A stretch of 64,000 nt of DNA. Source: Multifurca ochricompacta. Lineage: Eukaryota > Basidiomycota > Agaricomycetes > Russulales > Russulaceae. Location of the stretch: NCBI GenBank assembly GCA_022496185.1, contig WTXG01000003.1:1-64000 (forward strand), in the 5' to 3' direction. The notes under the pieces were generated by a model that made no database searches, was not told the origin of the DNA, and was given only the letters and a program-made list of their open reading frames with translations. Shown here one piece after another: positions 11,608 to 24,600 of the stretch (the stretch's first letter is position 1; each line of letters begins with the position of its first letter). The position numbers and the translations under genes were made by a program.

Positions 11608-13702
11608 TCTCCTGATATTTGAACCTCGTGGTGATTCAAGCGGGTCATGCCAAGGAGGAGACATTACTAGTTATGTGACTGTTTAGTTAGCACGGAAGGT
11701 GTATGCCTTTCCGAACCTAAGTGTTGGGGGCGCGCGCGGGGGGGGGGGGAGGAGGAAAGAGTAAAAAATAAGGCTTGTAAGTTGGCTCGGCGGCATTAGC
11801 CTTTTGGATTGTTGATGAATATATACATTAAACTGCGGCCCGCAGCGATGCATGAGGGGGCGATGTGACACAGACTCGTCTATCCGAGGTTTCAAATACA
11901 TCTTTCCAGGGGCAAGCGCAGCCGTTGAAGAGATGTAGAAATGTATTCTGTCGAGTTATCCTCGCTTTGACCATGCCTAGGCCATATGGACCCTACTACC
12001 TGGTCTCCTTTTTATTATTTTCATTTGATGTTTTTGTGATTTTTTCGGTCATTTTTTTTCCTCTTTTTTACTCTCAAAGTTTCCGCCACACTTTCATTCA
12101 CCCCTTATAGTCTCTCCAAGGGTTTAATATCTTTTGATGTTTGCTTTTTTCTTTGTCGAGCGTCTGTGTTATCCTTGTCTTGTCTTGGCTTCCATCGCTC
12201 TGTCATTGTACGCACATATATTGTAAGAGATTCATTCACTATTGGTTTTGAACCAGTGAGTGTCCTGAATTATGTATGGTGTCTCCGTTTTCATGCAGCA
12301 AAACAAAAAAAAGACGAAGGTCGACATAGAGGGTATCTTGTACCAGAACGGGAAGTCGAAAATGAGAGAGGGAGAGAAGAACGTCATGGTGATGACATAG
12401 ATTTGGCAGACGTGACGATTACTACTTTTGGGAGGTCAATTTCAAAAAGAAAAACACCTCTACTTGAACACAGAGTCAGAGTAGATACCACCTGTTCTGC
12501 ACTTTGCGCATAATAGCTAGTCTTGAGAAGGTACGAACATCTGTCAGCAAAAATCCGCGGGAGTTAGGCAAAGTGGGCCGGAATCCAGACCGTAATCATG
12601 CGCCCCTAAGTCAACTCTTCGCCAATTCCATTCATACTATGCACAGGCCTGAGAACTGGCGTCATTTTGGGAAAAATGAAATGCGATAGTCTAGGAGACA
12701 TTTGATATGAATTTAAGAAAAGAGATGGACTCAAAATCCCTTCACAGATGATGTGCTGAAAATGCGTTTGCTAGCCTGAGGATTGGTGGCCCCCCGCTGT
12801 GGCACCCAATGAGGTGCAAATCAGCGGGGCGAACCCATGTCCGGCGATGTGGATTTATTTTTAATTCAGAAATTAATTCTCACACAAGAAACATACCAGT
12901 TAAGGGTTCTGGATGCGTTTTTGGGACGATGGCATGACAAAGTGGTGAGTGGCCCATTGTGAGAATGGGGGAGATGGGAGAGATAATCCCCGGACCATCA
13001 CCTACATACCTGCCCGTGCGGCTCGAAAGCTGCCAGGCTAGATGGAGATGGATCTACGGATCCGTTTCGTGGTGAGTTCGAGGCAATAAGCTCGGGATGG
13101 TGGAAAGAGGATAGAGTGAGATAGCAAGTAAGTTCCAACGAGAGAGAGAGACTAGGGTCACTGAGAAACAGAGACGAGGCTGACTGAGATTGTGTCGACT
13201 AGCTTGACTTTGAGTATTTATTGCACTTGAACTTGTTGAGAACGCCTTGCTGGTTCCGTTGGACCTTATGCTTGACGTTCATTGAGGGACTTTAGCAAAA
13301 GGAGGATAGACGAAACAGACCTATATTCTTTTATGTACTCGTCGAGTCCAGTCGAAGAAAGAGTGGTGTCGTGTGTATGAAGCAGTAAGGGATAGGAAAA
13401 TTGGACGAACACGAACGAAAGGGGCCGAACGGGCGGGAAAACGGCCCGGTAAATAAATAGGTAAGTTGTGTTGTGTTGCTTTGTTAATATTCGAGTCTGT
13501 CTGAAACTTAAGAGGTGTAGGGAAAAAGGAACACAGACGAGTCACTGGCAGTCCAGAAGCGGTGACGGCTGGAGATTTCACGCCCAGCGTCCGAGCCATC
13601 CTTACACTGTTACACTTGTAACTTTTACTTGTTACAGCGCCTATCCCCCCCCCCCCCCCAAAAAAACAAAAATTAAAACTCCCAAAGAAGCTGAATTTCA
13701 GG
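11608..13702. other. intergenic, no gene recognised
   Basis: Contains a poly-G tract (about 11740), T-rich stretches (12000-12140) and short unsupported reading frames. A poly-C tract at 13648-13661 lies just upstream of the next gene. Nothing here could be assigned. Confidence 0.5.
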
Positions 13703-14709
13703 ATGGTACGCTTCAAACGCACTTCAAGCGAACGCCGCAGCCCTCCTATACGACTCTCATCACGCAAATACGAGCATATATCTCCCCCCTCGCGCCGTGT
13801 TCCTCGCCACCGGGGGCGTGCTAATCTAAAAAAGCACACCGACATACGAAATGACCGTGAGGAAGAATTGGAAGATATGTATCGTTTACTGTTGTGCAGC
13901 CCGCATCACACGGAGGAGGAGGAGGAGGAGGAGGATGAAGACGCAGGGCCAGACAGGGCTGATATACAAGATAGCAGCGATGAAGAATGGGATGAGGATG
14001 CCACCCTCAACGAGATTCTGGGCTCTCCGTAATCGAAACTTCATTCCTCCTCCACAATATTCTCTTGCTAATAACGAGACTATATGCAGAGAATACAGCG
14101 AAGAAAAACTTCTTCAAATGCTCAGCCGCGCGTTTGCAGACGCTTCACAAGGCCTACGTGAAGACGTGGTCCTTTCCCTCCGTCCCTTGCTGAGCAGCAT
14201 CAGAAACGCACGGGCCACGCCAGGCCGCCCATTTATCACCGGATTACTTGGATTTGACGATGTTTGCAAACGCTTTGAGAAGAGCTCTTCTGCCTGGAAC
14301 GTTGAGCTTGAGGGGGCCTATGCAAAGATCGAGGTCTGATAATTTACTGGCCGCAGCTTCACCTTTTTGACTATTTTTTGGCAATAGGTAGAGACTCGCC
14401 AGCTTTTCGAGAGACTACAGACAGCGTACAGTCGTATCGATGAGAGATACATCGCATTCGAGGCCCAGATGAAGGAACAGAGTAGAACACACCCTTCTTT
14501 CTTTGCGTTTACACAGAGAGGGCTGACTGCCAACTTTCAAAGCGAATAAGATGCGCGAAATTATAAGCACGCTCCCAGCGGACGTAGACGCGCTCACAAC
14601 AAGGCTTGAGAGAAGATTTATGGATATAGGCAAGGATGACGACAGTATGACAAAGAAAGAGAGGCGTGAGAGGACGGTACAAGGTGCGCTAGCAGACCTT
14701 CAGTTATAG
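13703..14709 (+). CDS. acidic/coiled-coil protein of unknown family
   Basis: Not recognised. Four exons join in frame: 13703-14028, 14090-14333, 14388-14481 and 14543-14709, giving 276 residues. The introns of 61, 54 and 61 nt have good signals; the last carries a CTGAC branch site. The N-terminus is basic and serine/arginine-rich (MVRFKRTSSERRSPP), followed by an acidic run with seven consecutive glutamates (residues about 70-77). A leucine-rich segment is LREDVVLSLRPLLSSIRN. The C-terminal half is charged and helical, with coiled-coil character (RLQTAYSRIDERYIAFEAQM and LTTRLERRFMDIG). A nuclear or chromosomal scaffold role would fit, but that is speculation. An alternative model without the last intron ends at 14549. 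Confidence 0.65.
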
Positions 14710-16317
14710 CAAGTAGCCTTGGTCGGGAATTCCCTTTGAACATAAGCACCAAGCACCATTTGGATCTTGAAACCGAAGATTGAAATTGACCTTACATTGT
14801 ACACCAAATGATTAGGATATGGTGTCAAATGGTGATAACAGAATCGAAAACGAGGGAGAAGGCCGATTGACGATTTAATCTTTACAGTCACATCTGAGAA
14901 CGACCAGGTAGAGGTCAATGTCAATGTGATCATGCGATCCATTTCATGCATCGCAAAAACCAGAGGAGTTACCGTAGATTATAAAGGGTTGGCCACGCTC
15001 TCATGCATTGGTGCGCTGCGTCACATCACATTGAACGGACCCACAGCAAGATACACTTCGTCGAGAGACACTCGCACAACCACTCGCGTCCTCGCACAGA
15101 TATCATGTCAGCCACTATGCCCATATACTGGGTGGGCACCATAGTCAAGGCAGAGATATTAGGCCCAATAGCACGTAGGGACATACCCACAACATCGTAT
15201 CGATAGCCAACGCGGGAGGGTGAGGCAAGGAAAGCCACTAAAGAAAGTTGGGTTCTCTAAAAATGGTAAGCTGCGCAGGAGAAGAGAAGCAACCCATGTC
15301 CCGTGGCAACGATGCGAGTGAGAAGGGCGTAGGGTGTAAGGGTGTAAGAATGATGACGAGCGACCCCGAAAACCTGATTGAAAAGAATGGAAGCGTAAAC
15401 TCGAGTAATACTGGACGTACTGTCTATGGCGCTGCGGAGTGTAACCCACCCCAGGTGCCGACAAGTATCCCATGTACTTACTCCCCCGTACCCGTACACT
15501 TGCTTTTTCGTCTTGTCTTGTTCGGGTTCATCCTGTCTCGCTCGGGCAATCACTCCCCAAAAAAACACCCCTCTCTTTAACTCTCGGAGTACGGTTCGCC
15601 TCGAACTCACCACGGACTCAATTCGGACAATGAAGGAAGTCGATGTACGATGATGAGACCGTATAAGTCCGATGAGGAGTGGAATTCAGTCGAGACAAGG
15701 CTTACTGATATGTGTCGAGTGTCGATAATATCGAATGCGTCGATGAGGCCGGAATGCGACGAATGCGTTGAAACAATACCCATCCTTCGGTACTAGCCTG
15801 AGTGGCATTACCTCCTCTGATGAATAGTATCCTCATGCAAGGGTGACTGTGGCGGAAGACGACAGTGAGAAGGTGGGACGGGCCGGAGCCAGGCGGGTCC
15901 AGAGCTCGAGCTATCCTTGTTGTAACTGTAACTATTACCAACATGGTACTTGTATCCCGGCCTGAACTGAAACTAGGTGGTTAGTATTCGAATTGGTGAT
16001 GGTGCTAGCGACAAAATGTCACCACCTCACACCGACAACGACAACACTGACATTGACAAGTAGTTCATCACGAATTGCCGTCCAACCGCGTTCACAAATG
16101 ATTAAAGAGTCACAAGAAGTTCCTCCTTTTCTTAGTCAGTAGCATTATTCTACTCTATCCATCCACTATAACCATGGTATGATAATGTACCGTATCTTGT
16201 TCACGCGTTATGAGACGCGCTCTGCACGTCTCATATTGGACCTTGCTTGACGGAACCTTAACTTGTATCCATCCGAGTCTATATCAATGGGGGAAGTGTC
16301 TCGTTAGACTCGGGTGA
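14710..16317. other. intergenic, includes 3' flank of the nuclease-kinase repeat
   Basis: No gene recognised. From about 16110 to 16317 the sequence (GTTCCTCCTTTTCTT, then AGACTCGGGTGATTAAATAC) matches the 3' flanks of the related copies near 37.5 kb, 51.5 kb and 54.4 kb. The repeated unit therefore extends beyond the coding part. Confidence 0.5.
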
Positions 16318-18515
16318 TTAAATACAAACAGATCTATTCCGCGCCTCCAAGTTTTCCTCTCTTCGCAGGTTGCTTAACCCACGTTCTAGCACCAAGCAAT
16401 CATGTTCCTTCGAAATTATTTGGATCCCAGTCCTTCACCAAGTCCTGGTGAACATGAGCAGTTGGATGTATAGTGGTCCAGAATCCACTTCCCCACCCCA
16501 GTCGAAATCTACCAACATGATCTCTTCAGGGTTTCTCTTGCTGGTCATCATATTTGCTTCCCGATGGTCCCCATCCACCCATCCCTTTTCATGAGATTTG
16601 TTCACCAACCGCCTGAGGTCCTTCGACGACGTCTCAAGGTATTTCAATGAATAATGTTCCAGATCAAACTCTTCATAGTCAATCCACTCCATCACAATGA
16701 CGTGCCACCCATCAAGAGCATTCCCATAGCCTAGTAGTTTGGGTGCACGACCTTTCTCCGCACAGAACTCATGAAGGTCTCGGAAGTGTCGTCGTGTGGA
16801 CTTGACAATCACCTTGTGTTTGTCTTCCAGATCAGTGACAGTCGCCATGTAGGTGAACCGGTTCAGATATCGTATTCCACCTTTCCCTTGATATGCCTCG
16901 TGACTCCCTGTCAATCTTAAAGTTGAACATCCCAGGGCCAGGAATAGCAGGAACCTGATTGACAAAGGGAAATTCCCTAGAAGCAAGCACTCCTGGAGAT
17001 TGTCCTTAAAGTTCTGTGTGTCTTTGTTGGTATGAAGGCAAAGGATGCAAGCAACTTCAAATGCCCTCAGCAGGTCCTGTCTGGTATTTCTGTTCCGTTC
17101 TCTATTGTCATGGGAAGGAACAGCGTTAAAGCCATTAGCCGCGTCGTGGTAGTAAATGTCAGTGCATAAAACCCAATGTGTGCCCCTGAAAGGAGACCAG
17201 TCTATGTGGAATCGTCACGGAAGGTTTGATGCTCACTGACCACTACAATACCTAGTGAAGGGAAAAGGAAAATTCTCTTCCAAATCTTACAAGGCCTTGC
17301 ATAGAGCAACTGTGTATAATACGCAGCAAACTCTACTGGTCCGGTCTCAATGGTTCCTATTAGCCCAATGGCATGACCATCTGTTGAGCGCTGCCCAGTG
17401 ATAATTGAAGGTACGATTAAGGAGTATGGTTGTTTTCCAAGATAAGATTCGAAAATCTCATTGAGGCAGTCCACGGTCTTGGACCGGCGAGCTGATTCGG
17501 ATCCATAAAACATGGACATTTCACAGATAAACTTGTCGATGGCCATTTCAAACTTGGGCTTGTTCGCAACGCATTCCAAATTGGTGGATTCACTGTGGAC
17601 GTAATCCAGTGTAAGGATGGCTCGGGCGTTGGACGCGAAACCTCCGGTCATCACCACTCCTGGCAGGACCCGTCTGCTCTCATTCTTCCCTACTATACTG
17701 TCAATAAATTTTCTAACATTTGCCTGACTTTAGTTTCGGACAGACTCTGACACCGGTGCAAAGCGTGATTGATCTATGGTACAAGTAATTTTACTTAGCA
17801 TATTACAGGGATTGTGCGCGTTCCGGGCCGCTTGCCTATTCTTTTCCGTACACCCGGCTACCCGGTTTCTCCCTTACTCCCTTTTACTTATTCCACTTTC
17901 GTTCACCCCACATGGCTTCACCTCTGTTAATTTCTAAAAACATTCCTTCAGCTAGGTCTCTCCACAAGTATATAAAGGTACATACAATGCTCGTAGTAGA
18001 CCAGCCAGCAACTAGCAATCTAGCTTCTCTCTCTCTCTATCTCTCTCTCTCTTTGTGTGCAAAAAAACAGTTATTGAACAAGGCGCAAGGTCAATCGGAA
18101 CCATCGGCACCGTCATCAGTAAACACTCAGCACGATCCAACGCTCATCGACTTCATTACGTCGCGCGGGCTCTTCTCTCTCCTCTTCTCAACTTACTGCT
18201 CACCTTACTCCTCAGGGAACAGGCTTTGCTTCGCACTCACCGCGGATAGGCTCCGCACACCAGAAACTGTCCAAACCCATGGTACATGAGGGAGATTGGG
18301 GGAAGATCAGCGTCAACATTTGGGCGGTCGTCTGCGATACGTTCATCGGGGTCTGTTTGCACGTTGCGCATGACATGAAGTTCTCTAACAGTAGATGGTA
18401 GATTAGTGACAAAAGGTCCTGATAGGAAGTCCGCTTGTTTGACTTTTCTTCTTTTTTGAAATCCCGTAGGCAGCGCGCTGTCAAGAATTTCTGTCGGCCA
18501 TTGAACATCATTCAC
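16318..18515 (-). pseudogene. Nuclease-kinase (CRN-like) family copy A, interrupted by a solo LTR
   Basis: Member of the multicopy family in this window: a restriction-endonuclease-like domain followed by a protein-kinase-like domain. The N-terminal conserved part (ADLPPISLMYHGFGQF) lies at 18515-18262. A 650-bp LTR insertion follows, then STNLECVANKPKFEMAIDKF to FPSLGIVVV (17600-17230), then the kinase-like part (16986-16318). The nuclease motif seen in copy B as VEIKNE is deleted here, and the kinase HGDLR motif has become DGDHREAN, although LVDFDWGG remains. With the insertion, the deletion and the altered catalytic loop, this copy is very likely dead. Assignment to Crinkler-type effectors is inference from domain order. 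Confidence 0.7.
17610..18259 (+). mobile_element. solo LTR, 650 bp, with 4-bp target duplication
   Basis: The insert begins TGTAAGGATGG and ends CTCCGCACA, so it has the canonical TGT...ACA ends. It is flanked on both sides by CCAG (17606-17609 and 18260-18263). Related copy B has an uninterrupted sequence with a single CCAG at the same point (near 39632-39636). A TATA-like TATATAAAGG lies near 17970, followed by a CT-rich tract, as in an LTR promoter. No internal coding remains, so it probably arose by LTR-LTR recombination. The plus orientation is taken from the TATA position. Confidence 0.8.
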
Positions 18516-18797
18516 AACTGTAAACGTGACATTTGCTATGTCATTACAGCTAGTTTTCCATAATACATAATACCTGTGACCACGAAGAAACTACTAACTG
18601 ATCATCTCGTCGAACCGGTCTAACGGACTCGAACGAAGAAGCCTGCCTTTTAAACGCGATTGTTTCATATGTCTCAGTAGTGGGAGGGATATACAGCGAG
18701 AAGAATCTGAGGTTTCCCAAAAAAAAGAAAATGGACGTACGGGGTGGGAGCGGGAACGAGAAAGGGGCTCGAGGCCTAAGAGAAAAACCCTTACGGC

Positions 18798-21404
18798 TTA
18801 CGCGTCATCCACCGTAACGCGTTCCATAGCCTCCAACGCTCTCCGCGCGCGTTCCCTCACTTCCCTATCTACATTACCACCACTAACACCAACACCACCG
18901 CCATTACCACCACCACCACCGCCACCACCAACCCCAGGGCCACCTCCGCCACCAAACTCAACGAGATGGCGTACCGTACTCTCGATACCTGCAGCACGGA
19001 GCTGCGCCGCTCCCCACGCGAGCTCGATAACCGCGCCCAGTGCCGCACAGCGCGCATCAGCGGGGGCGTCAACGAGCGCGCTCCGGAGTGAGCGGAGAAG
19101 TTGTCCGTGGGCGAGGATGAGCGCTTGACGTTGCGCGTGACCGTTTGCAAGATTAGCGAGGGTGTACGCGGCCTGTAACACGACGTCCGTGTCGCGCGCC
19201 TCCAACGCGGCTGCGATCGCTCCGAGTAACCTCGGGGTTCCGAGGGCATCAAAAACGGCGTCCACGTCGTCCTCGCAGTCCGCAAAGTTACGCAAGAGGT
19301 ACAACGCTTGTTCTCGTACGCCAGCGTCTGCGTCATCCAGACGCGCGTCGAGCGCGGGCCAACCGACGTCCCCCATGATCGCGCGTTTGGTCTCTGGGGC
19401 GCACTTGTAGACGAGGTTTTTGAGCGCCCAGAGGGCGCTGACACGTAGTTCGGCGTAGGGGGAGCGAAGGAGGCGAGCGAGCCGTGTGGCGATACCTTGT
19501 TCAAGGAATGGCGTTCGGAGGGGTGAGTATTGGTTTACGAGGTTGCACACGGCTGCAAGCGCCGCGTGTAGGACGCGCCGGTCTTCGTCGTCCTTGGTGA
19601 ATACGGCGAATAGCGCAGTACCTAAACCCGAGTCGACAAGCGATGTGCGCGTGACAGCGACGCTGCGAGAGAGAGCGCGAACGCACTGACAAGCGGCGTA
19701 GCGCACGCCGATGTGCCGGTGGGTGAGCGCTGAGGCTAATGGCGGAAGTAGCCGCTGAACGTCGGTCACGTCTCGCCGGATGTCATTGTCGGCCAGTGCT
19801 AGGACCGCAATTGTCGTCAGGGCGGCCTCGCGCAAGCAGCACAAGCTTTCCGGCTCGTCCTCCAATTCGGATATCTTGCTGTCCGTTGCCGGTGGTGGCG
19901 TGAGGGTGTGGACCAATTCGGAGAGCTTGGCCAGCGAGCCTTTGTCATAGACAGACTGACAAAGTTCCTTCTCATCCATCACCAGGTAGTCTGAAACCGC
20001 AACTCCGTTAGAGCTAGGTAAAGAGTGATAACCCTTAAAGATGCTCACTGAGAATGAAACACGCCTTGGTACGACATTGAGGTGATTCGGATTTCGAATC
20101 GATCAAGCGATTCATAACATGCATGACAACCAGCGACGCGGCAAGGTCTGGGGGTGCTGGGTGGTGGTGATTGGCTGCGCTCGCTCGAATAATGTGGGTC
20201 GCGCTGATTGGTGGTAAGCGAGGCAAACGGTATTACAGATACTGGCTCTCTCTACCATAGGCCCGCAGCGAGTTGGACGTCTGTAGAACGGGATTTGCAC
20301 AATTTTAAAGCCAATGTCAGGGCAAGCGGATAGTCTGTGATGACTGAGGAATTGGTACGCCATGGATGGATGACTGTGTGTACCACGTACCTGCGTTTGG
20401 TCTGCCCACAGGAGCTCTAGCAAGGTGAATGGCCACGTCGTGATTGTCCTTGGCGAGAGCGGCTAAAGCGTTCAATGCGGCTTCCTGTACCTTGACGTCA
20501 CGGCTACGCAGCAGCGTCGTAAGATGACGCGCAACCCACCCACCACCATTGCCGGACTGCGCGGGTGCTATGGCCTCTGGGCGTTCCCAGCGACGCCGAC
20601 CGCGGGAAGTTTCTCGACTACGTTCGGCCGAAGGGACCCACTCGGCGACAGTGGTACGATGACTCGGTGCGCGAAGGGCTGCGCCAAGGAGCTGCGCAAT
20701 TGACATGCTGGCTTGCGTTGAGGAATCCGTGAGGAGAGGAAGGTACAGGTCCAGAACCTCGATCTGCGCAGGGAGTAGCTGTCAAAGACCGGTGGAAAGG
20801 TAACGGCCAATGTCATTACCTGGAAGAAGTACTCAAGCGCAAGTTTAGCGTCCTCACGGACAGGTGACGAATCATCCTTAATACCCCATTGGGAGGGACC
20901 TACGAGCTCTGCAGACGCTGCGGCGATAGCACGAAGAGCACGAGCAAAAGCGGCTTTGGTGGCAGCTGGCTCAGTGGGGCCGAAGCGTGAAATTGCATAG
21001 AGAAAGGATTGGTGTGCGTTGGCGTGAAGTAGACTGCGTAGCGCTTCAGGTGAACCTTATGGACGGGAGAAAGGATGAGTATAATTGTAATTGATTGATG
21101 GAGGAAACCGCAGCAGAGTTTTACGCACCATAAGATAAGGATGTGATAACCTGGGCAGCCTCAACGCGGATATCGTCTTGTGAACCTGCAGCCTCTTCGA
21201 ATTGTTCTGGTGCGTTCAAACATTTAACAAGGCTGATAAAGAGAGGGTAGATTTCGATTTAGATTTAGATAGACATGGAGGGGCAACAACACACGTGGCG
21301 ACAAAGAGCTCATCCTCAGCTAACACTAGCTTTGCGGATGGATTTCCGATCACATTGTTCTTGACCCTTTTAAGGGTTGAGACATTGACTGCTTGAACCG
21401 TCAT
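18798..21404 (-). CDS. armadillo-repeat protein, ARMC8/Gid5 (Vid28)-like
   Basis: Likely scaffold subunit of the GID/CTLH ubiquitin ligase, which in yeast degrades gluconeogenic enzymes. The start at 21404 gives MTVQAVNVSTLKRVKNNVIG, and NNVIGNPSAKL followed by ARM repeats is the usual beginning. At least seven exons join cleanly. Later segments include LALKLCKSRSTDVQLAAGLC joined to ATHIIRASAANH over an intron, RTKACFIL, and ARM repeats such as LRVSALWALKNLVYKC. The long final exon (about 20000-18798) holds most repeats and ends with a glycine-rich insert of about 30 residues before VDREVRERARRALEAMERV. The glycine run looks like expansion of a GGT/GGC tract. It is divergent from RdRP copy 1, with 242 bp between starts. 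Confidence 0.85.
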
Positions 21405-21646
21405 TTATCGAATATGAAATGAAATGACATGAAAAAATGAAAGGGAAGGGAAGGGAAGAGTGGCGGCGGCGGCGACTGCCTATGCCACTTAACTAACTTG
21501 GAACATCCTCGCTTTCATCTTCTCATAAATGAAGTTCTCATGAAAGAAAGAATAATAACAAAAGCCATATCCGCAGCACCTTCTGTTATAATAGCGTGAT
21601 CCTTCAATCCGTTTTATCTTCCTTTCTCACTTGACTTTCGACTCCA

Positions 21647-24600
21647 ATGGAGATCGAACTTAAACACATTAGTTTTGATGCCGACGTTTACGACGTCAGG
21701 AAATCCGTCGAGCTCGTCCTTCATGGACCCGACCTCTATGATCCCAATAGTACGGACAACAAAGGTCGGAAACCTAATTTCGAGGTGGTCATGGGCAAAA
21801 GTCCCGCTGGTAGAATTCACAACGGAACTGCCATCCTCCGTGTACCCGTCAAGCTAGGCCAGAAATTGCTTCAATGGAACAAGGAATCAGAGAAAAACAA
21901 GATTGTCGTGAAGGGGAAATCCCTCCGCATCTTCAACGCTCACCGTAGAGTTCCTCCAGATGTGAAACAGACGCTTGAAAAAGCGCTTTACATCGACCCG
22001 GAGCAGGATAAGCTTCGTACTGAAATAGAAGAACAAGCTCGACAAGTTCGTCTGCGAATTGCAAGCATTCAGTCTGGAGTATGGTACAAAGAACCTAATG
22101 CTCCACCGAACCAGGGGAGAAGCTTTTCGATTGAGTATGAGCGGGATTTCCTCCGTCACAGCGCCGCCTACATCAATCTAGTCTATGAACACAGTCTCAT
22201 CCGAATTGACGTAGGTGACATCCCTTCGTAGTATTACACTGCTACTGACTCTTTTTCCTCAACAGATTGGGCAGCGAGAGACGGAAGAAACTAATTATTT
22301 AGTTCTCGTCAAGTTCTCCAGTATCCGAAAGTTTGGCATCGGTTACGATGAATTTGGTCAAGCCTGTGAGTGCTTCCGGTAACAGCATATCTCTACGTCT
22401 CTCAGCGTAGACCTCCACTAGTCATAGTATTCGATCTGCACACACCTCCAAATTTTGAGCAAGAAAGTTACAACAATCGGCTTCCAGATGGCATGGTACG
22501 CAAAGGGAAATACAAGACCCGCGACCGTATATCTTCACTTGATGAAGCCCATGGTCTCGTTGCACCATATGCTCCTCATCTACGCATACTCCTTGCTGAT
22601 CCAAATGATCTCCTCCATTTCGAAAAGATATGCCACGCCGCTCAATGTGAACCCCGCCCCATTCGAGTCCCTCGTGTGGACGCCAATGCAATGAAATTCT
22701 TCTCACATCGCGATCTATTTCACGTGCAGCGCTGGATCAAGACTATGGAGTGGAAGAATGCCTTTCAAATTGAGGCCTATCTACGCTGCGGTCTCCTGAC
22801 CACTCATGACTTGTTATTCTCCCTACAGAAGCCCATAGAAGACGCGATTCGTTACTACGGCACCGCGGCAAGCGATTTTTTGGGCAAATTCTCAACCGCA
22901 CTACGGATGCGCAAAATGGAAGAGACTCCCATCGCCTGTCTCGAACGCTTCCGCTCAGATCATCCGGTTATCACGCCCCTTCGTCTCGCGCAGGGACATA
23001 TCTCATGTCACCATGTCATCATAACCCCCTCACGGATACTGCTCGAGGGGCCGTACACAACACAATCCAATCGCGTCATTCGGCATTATCAGAACCATGA
23101 CCCCAATCTCGTCGAACGCTTCATACGTGTTGAATTCCGCGACGAGGATCACCTCAACTATCGTTGGGACGGCGACGTCGACGGCACCTGGTTCCTCCAA
23201 CAGCGTGTGGGAGGGATGTTGCGCGAGGGGTTCGAGCTCGGCGGACGCGCGTTCGAATTTCTCGCATATTCGACGAGCGCGCTTCGTGAACACTCCGTCT
23301 GGTTTGTCTCTCCCTTCCGCGATCCCGTGGAGGGATACGTGACCGCGGAGAAGATTCGCGCGTCTCTGGAGACTTTTCTAAACTCTTGCGCATGCCAAGC
23401 AAGTACGCGGCACGGATTGCACAGGCATTCACTGCGACCGATCCTAGCGTAATGATCAGCCGCGACCAATGGGAAGAGCAGGAAGAATTGGGTCCTCACA
23501 CCGACGGCGTCGGCACGATCTCTCCAGAGTTGGCGATATGATATGGGATGAAAGGCGCCGCATAAATGGGAACCTGAGGGAAAGTCGGGTGAAACCGTCG
23601 GCATACCAATTCCGGTTCCTTGGATACAAAGGGGTGGTCGTTGTTGATAGTCGACTTGAAGGTATCAGGATGCGTTTGCGCAAGTCTCAGCAGAAGTTTC
23701 CGGTGCATAATGTGACAGAGGCTGGATTCGAGATTGCGCGTTCGTTCGACTACCCGAATCCGGTCCACCTTAATAGGTTCGCAGCAGCCCTTGTCTCCAC
23801 TATGTATCCATTAACCCATTAGCTCGGTTCTTTAGGCCGGCAATCATGGCACTGGAAGACCGTGGTGTCAAGGCAGAGGCTTTCTTGGATCTTCAGGACA
23901 AAGCGAAAGCGGATATATACCTTTCTAGCAACTCGCTCGAAGATTTCAAAGTGCTGCTCATGCGTCATGGTCTCGGGGGCACGTACCACCTGGGCTTCAT
24001 CGTCGAGCAGCTGAGCAATCTCGGACTCGATTTCAACGACAATAACGACAAGAAGGCGATCAAAAGTGCATTCTTCGAACGCTTACTTCGCTACGCGATG
24101 AACCATTCGCTTCGTGAGGTCAAGTACAAAGCGCGAATTCCGGTCCCGCATAGTTACCAGTTAGTCGGCGTTGCGGACGAAGGACAAGCTTATATCAATG
24201 AAGGTGTAGACCCATCCAGGGTGTTTACGTTGAAGGAAGGTTTTATCTATGGTGTGTCTCTTTGAAACCATACGGTCGAGTTGTCTTAATCATACGGCGA
24301 TGTCTAGTCTGTGTGCAAGAAGCCGCGGACAAAGAGCCTGAATATTTCAAGGGCACATGCCTCATTTCCAGGAGCCCAGTAATCCACCCTGGTGATGGCA
24401 CGTATTCGAGTTCGAGTGCTTAGCCAGGCTTGAAAACTCATTGGGGTTGCAGTACAACGTGTCTACGCGGTGGGCGAGCCTCCTAAGGATAAGATATGCT
24501 TTTTCCGTAATTTGAAAAATGTTGTTGTCCTGCCTGCCATTGGTGTGTAATATTTGTCGCGTTTGTGCGTCTTGTCAACCTGTTCCTCTTAGGCAATCGT

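Noticed and set aside
13851..14339. Frame with a long arginine run (RRRRRRRR)
   Set aside because: It is the GAG/GAA acidic repeat of the 13703 gene read in a shifted frame; only its second half matches the spliced gene.
18862..19504. Second protein overlapping GID5 in another frame
   Set aside because: A GC-rich shadow of the armadillo exon with no motif of its own.
23846..24265. Separate small gene downstream of RdRP copy 1
   Set aside because: It aligns throughout with the middle of RdRP copy 2, so it is part of copy 1 after frameshifts.
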